DNA from: Cryptomeria japonica
Lineage: Eukaryota; Streptophyta; Pinopsida; Cupressales; Cupressaceae
Length of the DNA stretch: 60,000 nt
Direction: 5' to 3'
Assembly (NCBI RefSeq): GCF_030272615.1
Contig: NC_081410.1
Location: 127,784,640 to 127,844,639, forward strand
Below are positions 22,563-34,169 of the stretch, in pieces. A program made the position numbers and the translations under genes. Under the pieces are notes generated by a model. The model searched no databases and had not been told where the DNA came from. It saw nothing but the letters and a program-made list of their open reading frames with translations. Every line of letters begins with the position of its first letter. The first letter of the stretch is position 1.

Positions 22563-23052
22563 AGAATTGAAAAACTGTTACAGTCCAGCAAACACACACA
22601 GTCAATTGCAGAATTCTTGAGCTTCCTAGGTCATTTCTCCAGGGTTTCATTTAGCATTCAACCTGTCTTTGGGTCTCACAAAGTTCATCATTGCTTCACA
22701 CCTTACTTTACATTCACATTTGTCTAAACTTGAGTCAAAAGGTCACTTGCTTATCCTCATCATACTTTGTCAACACACTACATACAACAACACTTTGCTA
22801 AGTGGTCCCTCATCAAGGTTTCTTACCTTTGGGTCTCATTTGGTCTTACTTAGAGTCAAGGTTAACTTACCTCATCAAGAGAAACTATCCTCTCTTTGGA
22901 AGTCACACCTACTCTACTACATACATACTTGGTCTTACACTTTCGACATTGCAAGTACACTTCAGATTCATTTACATTCCATCCAACTCTTGGTCTTCCA
23001 TAATTTTTCCATTTTTCATCTAGTCTCACACATCTTGGTCAATACCTAGTTC
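22563..23052 (+). other. Tat1 leader upstream of gag
   Basis: Pyrimidine-rich sequence with recurring TTTGGGTCTCA and CATCAAG words. Frames at 22669-23049 and 22802-23023 overlap each other and have a low-complexity Ser/Leu/His composition, so they are not called. The gag ATG at 23053 follows directly. Confidence 0.4.
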
Positions 23053-26000
23053 ATGGTTGAAACCCATCTTCAAAAATCTAGGAGAGAAACTAAAGAGGCT
23101 CAAGAGTTTGCAAACATGAGTTCTTATGAGTATGACAATGATATCTTTTTCAATTCTGATCATACTACATTACCTGACATGGATGCCTATAGAAACATTC
23201 CAAATGTTGAGAACATGGACACTACAAACAACAATGCTACACACAATGACAATATGGACAAATTTTCCATACATTCGGCAGATGTGGAAGAATCCATTAT
23301 GACTCCCCATTTCAATCGATTGGTTGAGGAAATAATGAGGAGGGATAGAGAATACTTCTTACAAATGATGGCACAAAGTGGAGCCAAGATACCTCATGAT
23401 TTTGACATGTCTCAAATAATGGAAAATCGACCTTTGCAACAACCTCACTCCCACATGGATCAAAGGAGACCTAATAGTGGAGGCAATAGAGGACCACATA
23501 TGGTACCTGAATCACCATCAGCTTTGCTTCAAAAACTAGAGGTACCACATACACATGGTCAAGCATATGATACTCACCTTCATAGACCGTTATGGAAGTC
23601 TTATGCAGACAGATATGCTCAATCACATACCAATGCTAAGGATCAACCACCAAAGCAATTGGATATTCAAAGGCATGCTCAAAATTTGGACACAAGGAAA
23701 CCCCGTGTCAAATTTGGGGGCAACACATTAGAACATGACATGCCTGTAGAGTATGGTATACATGGACAAAATAGATATTTCGTTCCTCAACATGAATCTA
23801 TACCAAGTGGTCCATATATGCAGCATCACTATAGACCTCCTCCATATGAACATGTGTATGATCAATATCATCCATATATGCAACATGCTTCCCCTCCAAT
23901 TGGTGCCTCAAGCATGGGGTATGGTCCAAGAAGTCGATCTCCACCTAAGAGCAATTTGGAGCAACAAATCAGGGACTTACAAAAGAAAATGGAGGACATA
24001 AATACACCGAAGCCAACATACACAATGAGAGACATATGTCCTTATCCATTTGACAAGAGCATTCTAATGCCTCCTTTTCCTACACACTTTGTGATGCCTA
24101 AATTTGATAAGTATAGAGGCAAAGGGGATCCTAAGGCACACATAAGACAGTTTTTCACAGCTTGCATTGAGATAGCAGCAGAAGAGACATATTTGATGAG
24201 ATTATTCCCACAAAGCCTAGGCGATCAAGCTATGGAATGGTTCTCCCAACTTCCACCTGGAATTAAGTCATGGGGTGACTTAGCAGAGGCATTTATCCAA
24301 CATTTCTCCTACAACATAGAGATAGACATATCAGTCACTACTTTGGGCAACACCAAGCAAAGGGATGGAGAATATTTTCCATCATTTTTACAAAGATGGA
24401 GGAATCTAGCTAGCAGATGCTCTTGTGAAATTCCACAAAAAAAAATGGTAGAAATGTTCACCCAAAATGTTAACAAAGACATTGGCTATGATCTAAGGAA
24501 AGCTTGTTTGTCCACCTTCAAGGACGTCATTGAAAAAGGCTTAGCGAAAGAAAAGGTCCTAATTGAACAAGGAGTCATCAAGATATTCAAGGAAAACAAA
24601 GATGACTTTAAAGGAAAAGACAAGCCAAGATTTTGGAATAAAAACAAAAACACAGTCAATGATGGTGTTGTTGACGCCAACACAGTGCGACCCAAATTCA
24701 TCTTTACGGGATCAAGTTCTACAAACAATCAAGTGAATACTCAAACAACTTCTAGATCACGAAGGAAGTACACCCCATTGGGAGAACCACTTGAGTCAGT
24801 CTTCAAGAAGCTAGTGGCAAACAAGGTAATCACTATTCCAGATTTTCCTCCATATGAACCAAAGGTTAAGCCGAATTGGTGGAACGATGATGAGTATTGT
24901 GAATTTCATAAGAGAAAGGGTCATAAGATAGGAAATTGTCATCAACTGAAGAACATCATACAAGATCTCATTGATAGAGGTGACATTGAGATTGAGGGAC
25001 ATTCGTCTAATCAAGAACATGAGATGTTTAAGGAACCATTCCCAAAACATGACAAGGGAAAAGCTAAAGCCACAGAGGATCAAACCAACTATACCAGAGC
25101 ATCTTACAACTATGATTCAACCATCAATCACATCTCGATGGACAATTATGTCTCTACCATTATCATCAAGGACAAAGCGTCTGAGAATTCTACTCGGAGA
25201 CCCAGGATTGTCCTAAAAGGTGTTGGATCTTCTTCTGAACCTACCTCTGAATGTCATGTTACAACCCGTCGAGGTAAAATCACTTTGCAAGGTGCTCCAA
25301 CTAAAAACACCAATTCTTCATCAACCAAACCTAAGTATGACCTTGTAGAACAGTTAGGGAAGACACCCGCGCTAATCTCCATTCTTGAGCTTTTATGCAT
25401 ATCTCCCGCACATAAAGCCATTCTTGACAAAATCTTGAGAGATACTGTTGTTCCTACTGATCTGAACGTGGACCAGTTTCAAGCCATGGTGGGATACCTT
25501 TCCGTTCCACATTCCCTTGCTTTCACAGAAGTCGATGACGCCTCCGTAAGTCAGCCACATAATGCACCATTACACATTGAAGCCTTCATACACAAACATC
25601 GAATAAAAAGAGTCCTGATAGATGGAGGAGCAGGTCTAAACATTTGCACACTGAACACTATTACACAATTGGGATATTCTGATAAAGCTGTGAATTCTAC
25701 AAATCAAATCACCATTAAGGCATATGATGACGAAGAGCATTCATACAAGGGCACAATCACCTTACCTCTTAGAGTTGGGCCAGTTACAAAGGATGTGGTT
25801 TGTCAAGTCCTGGATTTAAATCTCACTTATAACATATTGCTAGGATGCCCTTGGATTCATGAAATGAGGGCAGTCCCATCCACATATCACCAATGCATTA
25901 AGTTTCCTCATAATGGAGTGGAAGTAACAGTTAATGGTGATCCTAATCCATTCATATACTGCAATAACCTGAAATCAAAGACTGAGACCATCATTCCCAG

Positions 26001-27018
26001 TAATCGTGAGGCTATTCCTTCGTCGGCATACATTGATCCTGAGTCATTAAAACCTTCGACATCAAAACAAGGTGAGCTTAAAGGCAAGTTTCAAGACAAG
26101 GGCATGGGGGAATATACTTTAAATCAGACCATGTACTTACGACAAGTCATGAGTTCCCCAAAAGAATATGGAAGACCACATCCTAACAAACAAGTATCCA
26201 TCATGATGCTCAAATGGGACCCTACTACCTTTCAAAGATGGGGTGAACTAGAAGAGGAAGATTTATACAAAATGCTTTTCAGAGACAATGAAGATGACAC
26301 ACAAGATCACATTAGTCTACCATGTGAGAAATATGGCAAAGGCTTCAAAATTCTACAAAAATTCGGGTATGATGGAAAAAGACCTCTTGGGTTACAAAAG
26401 GAAGGCATCATTGAACCTTTACAACCTGAATTGACTTTCAAGAAGGAACGCTCAAAAGGACTTGGTTTCTTAACTTCCAAGGTCCACACCCAAAGGACAG
26501 AAGAAGCCTTACAAATCAAAGCTACCAAAATTCAACAAGAGGATCGCTATTTCACAGATTCCAACGAATGGGAATGGGGTTCAGACAAGTCTTCCAGTGA
26601 CTACGAGCTCATTGAGATATTCAAAGAGCCAGATGAACCAACAGAAGAAGAGGAATTTTATAACAAGTTCAGAGCTGGTCAAGAAGCAACCCATGAGGAT
26701 TCCACACAGTCCTTGTCTCAAGGTTCTAGGTTGAAATCACATAGGATGAGAACACCTGTCCTAGAATACGCTACTAGTGATGATAATTTGGATTCGCTCG
26801 CAATCGAGACTGATGAGGAGAGTGCCATCGATGACCTTGATAATTACCTTGACATACCCGAATATAACTGCATCTTCACTCTTAGCCCCGCTAACTTCGG
26901 AGACATTAACAACCTTCCCCTTGTTCACCACCAAATCATTGACTGGGATCATGAAGGACCTGCACAGTTTGACACATTCCAAAATGATGAAGCTTTTATT
27001 GACTATCTGGGGATATGA
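23053..27018 (+). CDS. Tat1 gag-protease with zinc knuckle and G-patch
   Basis: A 1321-residue open frame. Residues 1-300 are low complexity (His/Pro/Tyr). Residues about 330-520 are the Tat gag core (PTHFVMPKFDKYRGKGDP, GDQAMEWFSQLPPGIKSWGD). Near residue 616 is a zinc knuckle variant, CEFHKRKGHKIGNC (C-H-H-C). The protease active site DGGAGLNIC is near residue 857, with NILLGCPWIHEM downstream. Residues about 1090-1140 form a G-patch (KYGKGFKILQKFGYDGKRPLGL), an RNA-binding module also known at the end of some retroviral proteases. The final TGA (27016-27018) probably arose from CGA, because the same frame continues into RT. This is the best-preserved coding sequence in the window. Confidence 0.9.
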   Translation: MVETHLQKSRRETKEAQEFANMSSYEYDNDIFFNSDHTTLPDMDAYRNIPNVENMDTTNNNATHNDNMDKFSIHSADVEESIMTPHFNRLVEEIMRRDREYFLQMMAQSGAKIPHDFDMSQIMENRPLQQPHSHMDQRRPNSGGNRGPHMVPESPSALLQKLEVPHTHGQAYDTHLHRPLWKSYADRYAQSHTNAKDQPPKQLDIQRHAQNLDTRKPRVKFGGNTLEHDMPVEYGIHGQNRYFVPQHESIPSGPYMQHHYRPPPYEHVYDQYHPYMQHASPPIGASSMGYGPRSRSPPKSNLEQQIRDLQKKMEDINTPKPTYTMRDICPYPFDKSILMPPFPTHFVMPKFDKYRGKGDPKAHIRQFFTACIEIAAEETYLMRLFPQSLGDQAMEWFSQLPPGIKSWGDLAEAFIQHFSYNIEIDISVTTLGNTKQRDGEYFPSFLQRWRNLASRCSCEIPQKKMVEMFTQNVNKDIGYDLRKACLSTFKDVIEKGLAKEKVLIEQGVIKIFKENKDDFKGKDKPRFWNKNKNTVNDGVVDANTVRPKFIFTGSSSTNNQVNTQTTSRSRRKYTPLGEPLESVFKKLVANKVITIPDFPPYEPKVKPNWWNDDEYCEFHKRKGHKIGNCHQLKNIIQDLIDRGDIEIEGHSSNQEHEMFKEPFPKHDKGKAKATEDQTNYTRASYNYDSTINHISMDNYVSTIIIKDKASENSTRRPRIVLKGVGSSSEPTSECHVTTRRGKITLQGAPTKNTNSSSTKPKYDLVEQLGKTPALISILELLCISPAHKAILDKILRDTVVPTDLNVDQFQAMVGYLSVPHSLAFTEVDDASVSQPHNAPLHIEAFIHKHRIKRVLIDGGAGLNICTLNTITQLGYSDKAVNSTNQITIKAYDDEEHSYKGTITLPLRVGPVTKDVVCQVLDLNLTYNILLGCPWIHEMRAVPSTYHQCIKFPHNGVEVTVNGDPNPFIYCNNLKSKTETIIPSNREAIPSSAYIDPESLKPSTSKQGELKGKFQDKGMGEYTLNQTMYLRQVMSSPKEYGRPHPNKQVSIMMLKWDPTTFQRWGELEEEDLYKMLFRDNEDDTQDHISLPCEKYGKGFKILQKFGYDGKRPLGLQKEGIIEPLQPELTFKKERSKGLGFLTSKVHTQRTEEALQIKATKIQQEDRYFTDSNEWEWGSDKSSSDYELIEIFKEPDEPTEEEEFYNKFRAGQEATHEDSTQSLSQGSRLKSHRMRTPVLEYATSDDNLDSLAIETDEESAIDDLDNYLDIPEYNCIFTLSPANFGDINNLPLVHHQIIDWDHEGPAQFDTFQNDEAFIDYLGI

Positions 27019-30000
27019 GATGATCTTCCTCCTAGAGACCATAAAGTGGGATACACTATAGAACTCAATAGCGTGGCATATTTTGGTGAGGGTGTCGGAC
27101 CTTCCAGTCGCAAAAATGTGAAAATAAGAACAAATCAAGGGTCTTATGGTGAAAACCACACTGTGGCGCTGTCTGACCCCAAAAAAGTAAAAAGAAAGGA
27201 CGTATCTGAGGGCGAAAACCTCTCTGAGGCACCCAAAGATGGAAGGCTCGACATTCTCCCAGCATCATATGAGGAAAAGTCATCCATGTTGGTAGAGGAG
27301 ACTATCAAAACAAACATTGGTACAAAAGAGGTTCCACACAACATATTCCTAGCTCAATCATTGACAGAGTCCGAAAGGTCAAAATTCATAAGTTTCTTCA
27401 AAGAACGACAAATCAATTTTGCCTAGTCATACACTGATATGCCTAGATTGGATCCGGATTTGGTAATGCATCATTTGATAGTCAAACCGGGGGCAAAACC
27501 AGTAAAACAAAAATTAAGAAAAATGCATCCCCAAGTGGCATTACTAGTCAAAGCAGAACTTGAGAAGTTATTGGATGTCGGATTCATACGCCCAATTGAT
27601 TATCCCGAGTGGATCTCCAACTTGGTACCTGTTAGTAAACCAGATCGCAGCATCAGAATTTGCACATATTTCAGAGACATCAACAAAGCTTGTCCAAAGG
27701 ATGACTTCCCATTACCAAATATTGACTTGATTGTTGATCTCACCGCAGGTCATGAAATGTTATTGATGCTCTGCAAAAATGATTAGAAAATCTGTTTGAT
27801 GGCAACACACACAAGAGCACAAGAAACAAACGTTAGTGTTAGCAACAAAAGATTATCCTAAACAGGCATATCAAGAGAGATATTAAGCATGAAATAGAAA
27901 GCATATAAACATAGAATAAAATAGCTAATCAAGATGCTCATAGTTGCTCCTCCCTTGTTCCTCTCCTCTCCAAGTCCCAAATGAGTGTAGCTCTCAGCTT
28001 TTAGCACTAGCCATGGATGCCATATGGAGATTCAAGATAGTTGAATATGATAAGCAAATGCTATGCAAGTGTAGATAGTGATGCTATGAGAAAGCTCTAT
28101 GCTAATGCCAGTATAACAACAATACTCTAATGCTTCTCTTTTTTGCTTGAGGAGAAGGGTTCTATTTATAGAAGAAATGGGGAAATGAAGGGTTAAGATT
28201 GAATGGTTTAATCAAGGGCCAAGTTTGAAAGTTGGGGATCCATGTGCACAATTGGCACCAATAAAATGGTGACAAGTGTCAACATAGGATTGGGTTGAGA
28301 GAAGAGGTTGGAGGCATTAAAGGCCTGAGAAGACCTCATGGTTATCTAGAGGCTAAGGGTCAAGTCCAAATTAAGATTACCCACTGGATTAAGAGTTAAT
28401 CCAAGGATAAACCTTTGTGCAAATGTTTAAGAGATAATCATGGTCAAAGCATTAATGGCCTGATGAGACCTTTGGGTTGGATAAAGGTTGAGTCAAAACA
28501 AATGTTTTAACCATGTGGGAGGGTTTGAGGTAACCATTAATGGTTATTGGAGACTTTGGGGATTAAGTGGTTGAAGGTTGAAAGCCTTCAATGGTTATCA
28601 AAGACTTTGAGCCATTTAGTGGTTGAAGGTTGAAAGCCTTTAATGGTTATCAAAGACTTTGAGGGTTTGAGAAGTGACTTCCCTTTTGCTTAGGAATGTG
28701 ACAAAGTTTAGAGAAGGAGTTAGGTTATTTAGAAGTGATTAGAAAATTCTAGAAGGGGTTTAGGCATGCAAGTGGATTTTGTAGGAAAATGCAAGTGGGA
28801 GAAATTTTGGTATTTTCAATTAAAATAAAATCATTTATTTCAATTAAATGGTGTAATTTGCATTTGGATAAATATTCAAATAAATATTAATTTATTTAAA
28901 TGAGAAAAATGAAGATAAAGCATTAAAATGCTTGAAGACTTTGAGGGAAACCATTAAAGGCTTGAAGACTTTAAGGAAAACCATTAAAGTCTTAAGAAGA
29001 CTATAGAAGGAAGCCATCAAGTTTGAAGACTTTAAAGCCATCAAGTTTGAATACTTTAAGGGAAACCATTAAAGGTTTCAAGTGGGCGAGGATAAATAGG
29101 ATTTTAAATAAATAATTTATTTAAAATAGTTGTGCAACTTGCTTTTGTAGGAAAATACAAGTGGGTGGAGGATAAAGGTGATTTAAATAAATTATTTATT
29201 TAAAATAATTGTGCAACTTGCATTTATAGGAAAATACAAGTGGGGGGAGGATAAAGGTGATTTAAATAAATGTTAGTTTATTTAAATGTGAGAGGTGGGA
29301 TTTTGGGGGATTTAAATAAATATTAATTTATTTAAATGTGAGAGAGTATTTAATTAAATAAATATGATTTATTTATTTAATTAATGGTCTGAATTTGGTT
29401 AAGTGAATTAAATCAAATAAATTGAATAATTTATTTAATTAATAGGAGAAGAGGGTTAAGATGAATTAATTAAATATTAATTTAATTAATTCATTAATTG
29501 ATGGTTAAATAATCAAATAAATACTAAGTATTCATTTAATTAAGTGGACAGATTTATGTGACTACAGTTATCATTGATGGATGGATTCTCTAGTTATAAT
29601 CAAATAAGGATCGCGCCCGAGGATCAACACAAAACATCATTTACTTGTCCGTGGGGAACTTTCTGCTGGAATGTCATGCCTTTCGGGCTAAAGAATGCAG
29701 GTGCTACATATCAAAGAGCCATGACTACTATCTTTCATGATCTCATGCACGTAACCATGGAAGATTATGTTGATGACCTCTTGGGCAAATCAATAGATAG
29801 AAATACACATTTGGACATACTTTCAGTCGTCTTTGATCAGTTGGAAAAATACAAAGTAAGATTAAACCCCAAGAAATGTGTCTTTGAAGTAACCTCCGGG
29901 AAGCTCCTAGGATTCATTGTATCCAAAAGAGGAATTGAAGATGATCCAACAAAAGTCAAGGCCATCTTGGAGATGCAACCACCAAGAAATATCAGTCAAC

Positions 30001-30035
30001 TTCAATCCTTACAAGGCAGACTCCAGTCCATCTGA
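27019..30035 (+). pseudogene. Tat1 reverse transcriptase, split by a solo LTR
   Basis: Continues the gag frame after the TGA. The linker (27046-27420) has a TAG at 27424-27426 (TGG to TAG likely). RT proper starts with HHLIVKPGAKPVKQKLRKM and FRDINKACPKDDFPLPNID. It is interrupted at 27763 and resumes at 29572 with DGFSSYNQIRIAPEDQHKT, FGLKNAGATYQRAM and the catalytic MEDYVDDLLGKS near 29765. Removing the 1803-base insert plus one GTTAT copy restores the same frame. A TGA at 30033-30035 (from CGA) ends this part. The catalytic YVDD is intact. Confidence 0.9.
27764..29566 (+). mobile_element. Solo LTR in Tat1 RT
   Basis: 1803 bases from TGATGCTCTG to GTGACTACA (TG...CA), flanked by GTTAT on both sides (27759-27763 and 29567-29571). 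No internal coding domain, so it is a solo LTR or non-coding derivative. Inside are tandem variants of a 58-base unit (GGTTGAAGGTTGAAAGCCTT..., 28560-28670), repeats of GAAGACTTTRAGGRAAACC (28930-29070), and about 60-base units with GTGCAACTTGC and TACAAGTGGG (29105-29280). The 3' quarter carries ATTTAAATAAAT palindromes like those of the Tat LTRs, which hints at a related family. Strand is not determined; plus is nominal. Confidence 0.85.
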
Positions 30036-30989
30036 CGATTCATAGCACAACTGGCAGATAAGTGTAATCCTTTTCAGCACCTGCTACATAAAAACATCAA
30101 ATTCAAATGGGATGATAACTGTCAACAGGCTTTCCAGACGCTCAAAGATTATCTTCTAAATCCACCAGTTCTGATGCCACCAGTTCCAGATCAACCACTG
30201 TTACTATACATATCAGCTACTCCAACAGCACTGGGGGCACTCTTAGCACAACAAATTGCTGAGGGCAAAGAAAAAGCAGTTTACTATATCAGTCGCACAT
30301 TGGTAGGATATGAGCTAAACTACACACCAATTGAGTGTGCATGTCTCGCCGTGGTCTTTGCTTCACAGAAATTACGACATTACATACTTACTCATAAGAC
30401 TAAGTTAGTTGCAAGGATAGACCCATTGAAATACCTTCTCAATAAAGCCACACTTACTGGGCGACTGGCCAAATGGGTAATGATCCTAAGTGAATTCGAC
30501 ATCGAGTATGTGGACAGAAAAGCAATAAAAGGACAAGCCATCGCAGATCAATTAGCAGATGCTCCCATGATAGATGATGTTCCTCTAAGTTCAGAATTTC
30601 CAGATGAATCCATTTTGACAATGTCACATGCAAAGCCATGGCAACTGTACTTCGACGGCTCATACACACAGCATGGGGCAGGAGCTGGCATCCTCTTTAT
30701 AACTCCTCAACGGGATTTTATACCAAAATCATACCGCTTATCATTCCCTTGCACTAACAATATAGCGGAATATGAGGCATTAACAACAGGATTACGAATT
30801 GCAGTTCAATGGAAGATCCAGGAACTTCGTGTTTTTGGGGACTCCCAACTTGTCATCCGTCAAGCAACTAATGATTACCAAACAAAAGATGAAAAATTAA
30901 TGCCTTATAAACAAATGGTGGATGACCTGAAACAACACTTCACAAAGATAGACTTTGAGCAGATACCATGGCTACAATTGCTTCCCTGA
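30036..30989 (+). pseudogene. Tat1 RNase H and archaeal-type second RNase H
   Basis: The RT-linked RNase H (SATPTALGALLAQQIAEGKEKAVYYISRTL, YELNYTPIECACLAV, HYILTHKTKLV) is open from 30174. After a linker (LSEFDIEYVDRKAIKGQAIADQLA) comes a second RNase H: YFDGSYTQHGAGAGIL, NNIAEYEALTTGL and VFGDSQLVIRQ. Its Asp and Glu positions are all present. Acquisition of this archaeal-type RNase H is a known mark of the Tat lineage. A deletion at about 30966 removes part of the end of this domain and shifts the frame from here to the integrase. Confidence 0.9.
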
Positions 30990-32359
30990 TTGATTTACCT
31001 CCAAACGAGACCCGCTATGAGTTCTTGGTGGATAACCTTTTGGTTCCTTCATATGAGATCATGCCTACTAAGATGATATGTGTTGTTGGTCCTGAATCCT
31101 AGTTATATGGTTCCATTTTCACATACCTACGTGACAATACTCTACCTCCTGATCTATCAAATAACCAACGTCGCACTTTCATTCGCCAATCCTCTCGATA
31201 TGTCATTTTAGCTGATATCCTATACCGGCAAGGTCTAGATGACACTCTTCTTAGATGTTTAGAAAGTGACAAAGCTCAGATTGCGTTACGGGAAGTGCAT
31301 GAAGGGATATGTGGTCCACATGCTAGTGGTCCTACCTTGGCCAAGAAACTCATCAAGACTAGATATTATTGGCCCAATATGGAAAAAGACTCATATCAGT
31401 TTGTCAAGAAATATAAGCAATATCAAATTCATGGAGACCTCATACATGCGCCAACACAAGAACTTCAACCAATTGCGTCTCCTTGGCCCTTTTGTCAGTG
31501 GGGACTCGATCTCATAGGCAAGATTCACCCTCCTTCTTCCAATGGTCATAAATTCATTATCACTGCCACAGAGTATTTTACAAAATGGATTGAAGCTGTG
31601 CCTCTCACACAAGTCACATGAAAACAAATTGCTACATTCATCCTCAACTATATCATTTGCCGATACGGTATTCCTATTTCCATTATCACTGATAACGGGC
31701 GTCCCTTCAAAAATCAGGATGTTCATGAACTCTGTGACCGCTTCCATATTTCCCATCATTTCTCCACACCATATTACCCCCAAGGTAATGGCCAAGCTGA
31801 GGCGTCTAATAAAACAATCCTTAAAATCCTAAAGAAGACAGTCGACGATGCTGGTCGTAATTGGCATATCCAACTTAATCCTGCACTTTGGGCCTACCGC
31901 ACAAGTGTCCGCACACCTACAGGAATTACACCCTATTCACTTGTCTATGGCATTGAAGCTATCTTGCCTATTGAGGTCGAGCTACCCTCTTTACGGGTTT
32001 CTTTGCAAAACATCATCAGTGATGAAGACTATAGGGTTTCTCGCTTACAAGAGCTGGAACTATTGGATGAACGAAGACAAACTGCTTTTAATCATCTCAA
32101 AGCTTACCAACAATGAATGAGTCGCAGCTACAATCACAAGGTCAAGCCTCGCACATTTGAGGTGGGTGATTTGGTTCTCAGAGAAAACCCTAAAAAACAG
32201 CAAGACAGAGAGAAGAAGGGCAAATTTGAACCAAATTGGCTTGGTCCTTACATCATTACAACAACATATGGATCTGGGGCATATCAGCTCTCAACTACAG
32301 AAGGTGAACCTTTGGAGGATCCTATCAATAGCATGCACCTTCGCAGGTTCTACACATAG
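30968..32359 (+). pseudogene. Tat1 integrase
   Basis: Different frame from RT. Zinc-finger region HEGICGPHASG...KKYKQYQIHGD: the two Cys of the HHCC finger are Tyr here (TGT to TAT twice), while E2 keeps KKCRQCQIHGD. Core residues are intact: WGLDLIGKIHP (Asp), IITDNGRPFKN (Asp), YYPQGNGQAEASN (Glu). The end has KPRTFEVGDLVLRENP and KFEPNWLGPYII. Stops at 31100, 31619 and 32114. With the zinc finger damaged and the frame broken it should be inactive. Confidence 0.9.
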
Positions 32360-34169
32360 CTCTTTAGAGTATCCTAAATTCAAAAAATACAAAAAAATCA
32401 AAAATTTCAAAAATACAAAAAAAAATTATAAAACAAGAAAAAATAGTTACTTGGTGAAAACCTGGCAAACAAGCGCCTTGTGACACAAAAAACATTGAAA
32501 AATCAAAAAAAGTAAAGAGAAATAATTTCATCCAATAGTGAAAACCACTTTGGTGGCGCCCTGGGCAAGTACCATGGTGAAAACTGGGTCACCAGTGCCA
32601 TGTGTAGAGACATTGCTCCTCCCTTCTTCAGGATTCCATTTCATCCTTTCACTTTGCACACACTCACGACCAATTCATCCATAATAAACTTACACATTCC
32701 CATCATGGCTTGTTATTGATCTCCCTAAGATTGGTTAGCCATTCATAATAAACCTCCCTTTTCATCCCTTTCCATCCATAATAAATTAGATCCTATCTGT
32801 GGCTAAGGCAAATCCTACGTCTAGTGATGGGTGTGGAATTGAGAACATCACATGTTTCGAGGAGTATAGTTTCTTCCAGCTTCCTTCAGTCTATCCACGC
32901 ACAATCCGCAATAAAGCAACATTTGCATCATAGATTCGCAATAAAGTTTCGTCTTCTCCGCAATAAAGTATCAGTTTCATGGATTCAGTCAGTTTCAGAT
33001 GAGACACAGCAGCAACAATGGGCTTCAACAAATCAAATCTTTCAATAGACTCAGACAACATTATGGTTCAGTGCTATCTATCCATTCTGTGAAAGTAAAC
33101 ATTGTGACCACAATCAAATAAGACTTATACAAGTGACAAGAGACACTAAACTTGAGGGCTACAGTGGATGTTGGTGTCGAGTCTTAGTTTTCTTTTGATT
33201 TCATCTTTTTTGGTGACATGTCTTTTAGCTTTTCCGGGATGTCTCTGACTAGAGATTCTATCTCCAGGATGTCTTTGACTAGAAAGGCGAGGATAGGGTA
33301 TCGTCACCTATTTTCTTTTGTTGTCTGTGGATTGTCTTTTAGTAATGCTATGACCTGTCCAAGGATATGAGGACACTGTGAGTCTAGTATGAACTAGGGC
33401 ATTCTTTGTTTGTGACTATCTTATCTCCATGCAAACAGGTACAATGACTTTCTGGGTCGAACATATGCCTCAATTGTCATAACCTACTTGCCATAATAAA
33501 GCTCAATGATGATAACGCACAAGAAGCTCTTTCACTTTCATATCTTCTGTCTTCCATCCCCCTTTCTTGATTGACTTCCATTGTCCTTCTCGAGTCCACG
33601 TAGCCTACTATCACATGATTGAGTATAATGACACACCAAAAACATTTGCATTTCATGTAGTTGCACCTGCATTATCACATATAAGCATTTCATACATACT
33701 TATAGATATCACAACTGCATCACATCCTGCACACAACACCTGTTAGCACAATTTACATTTGCATTATCATATTCATCTGCATTACATACATTCACATTTA
33801 CATTTGCATACACATATAAAACATAAAATAACACAAAAATATTGCATTTCATCATGTACATATTTGCATCCATATCATAAGCATCACATAAAACATACAT
33901 CATGAAACATACATCACATAGGTACGCATGCATATAGCTGCCACAAAGATGAATCATCTCATATATATATATAAAGTGTCATGATACAATGATGTCAAAA
34001 TCATATGGCTACAATCACCCATAGGTGTCTACATCATCATACAAAATGGTACAAAACTGATACAAAGGAACCCACTGATAACTCCTGCCTACACTGTTGC
34101 TAGTGCTAATCCTGTCCATGTCATGGTATCCCATGCCACGTGTCCCACCCTCATCTCTAGTCTTGGATC
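32360..34169 (+). other. Tat1 non-coding region between integrase and PMD
   Basis: No gene. An A-rich stretch (32375-32440) follows the integrase stop, then GTGAAAACC and CTTGGTGAAAACC words. 33225-33290 contains two copies of GATGTCTYTGACTAGA. 33640-33900 is rich in CATTTGCAT, CACATTTACAT and CATACATCA words, resembling an AC/AT-rich minisatellite. The frames at 33709-33957 and 32824-33048 follow this low complexity and are not genes. Confidence 0.5.

Noticed and set aside
22669-23049. 126-codon frame directly before Tat1 gag
   Set aside because: Low-complexity Ser/Leu/His composition from repeated TTTGGGTCTCA-type words, overlapped by another frame, no domain.
33709-33957. 82-codon minus-strand frame rich in Tyr, Met, Cys and Asn
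   Set aside because: Derived from AC/AT-rich repeated CATTTGCAT and CATACATCA words.
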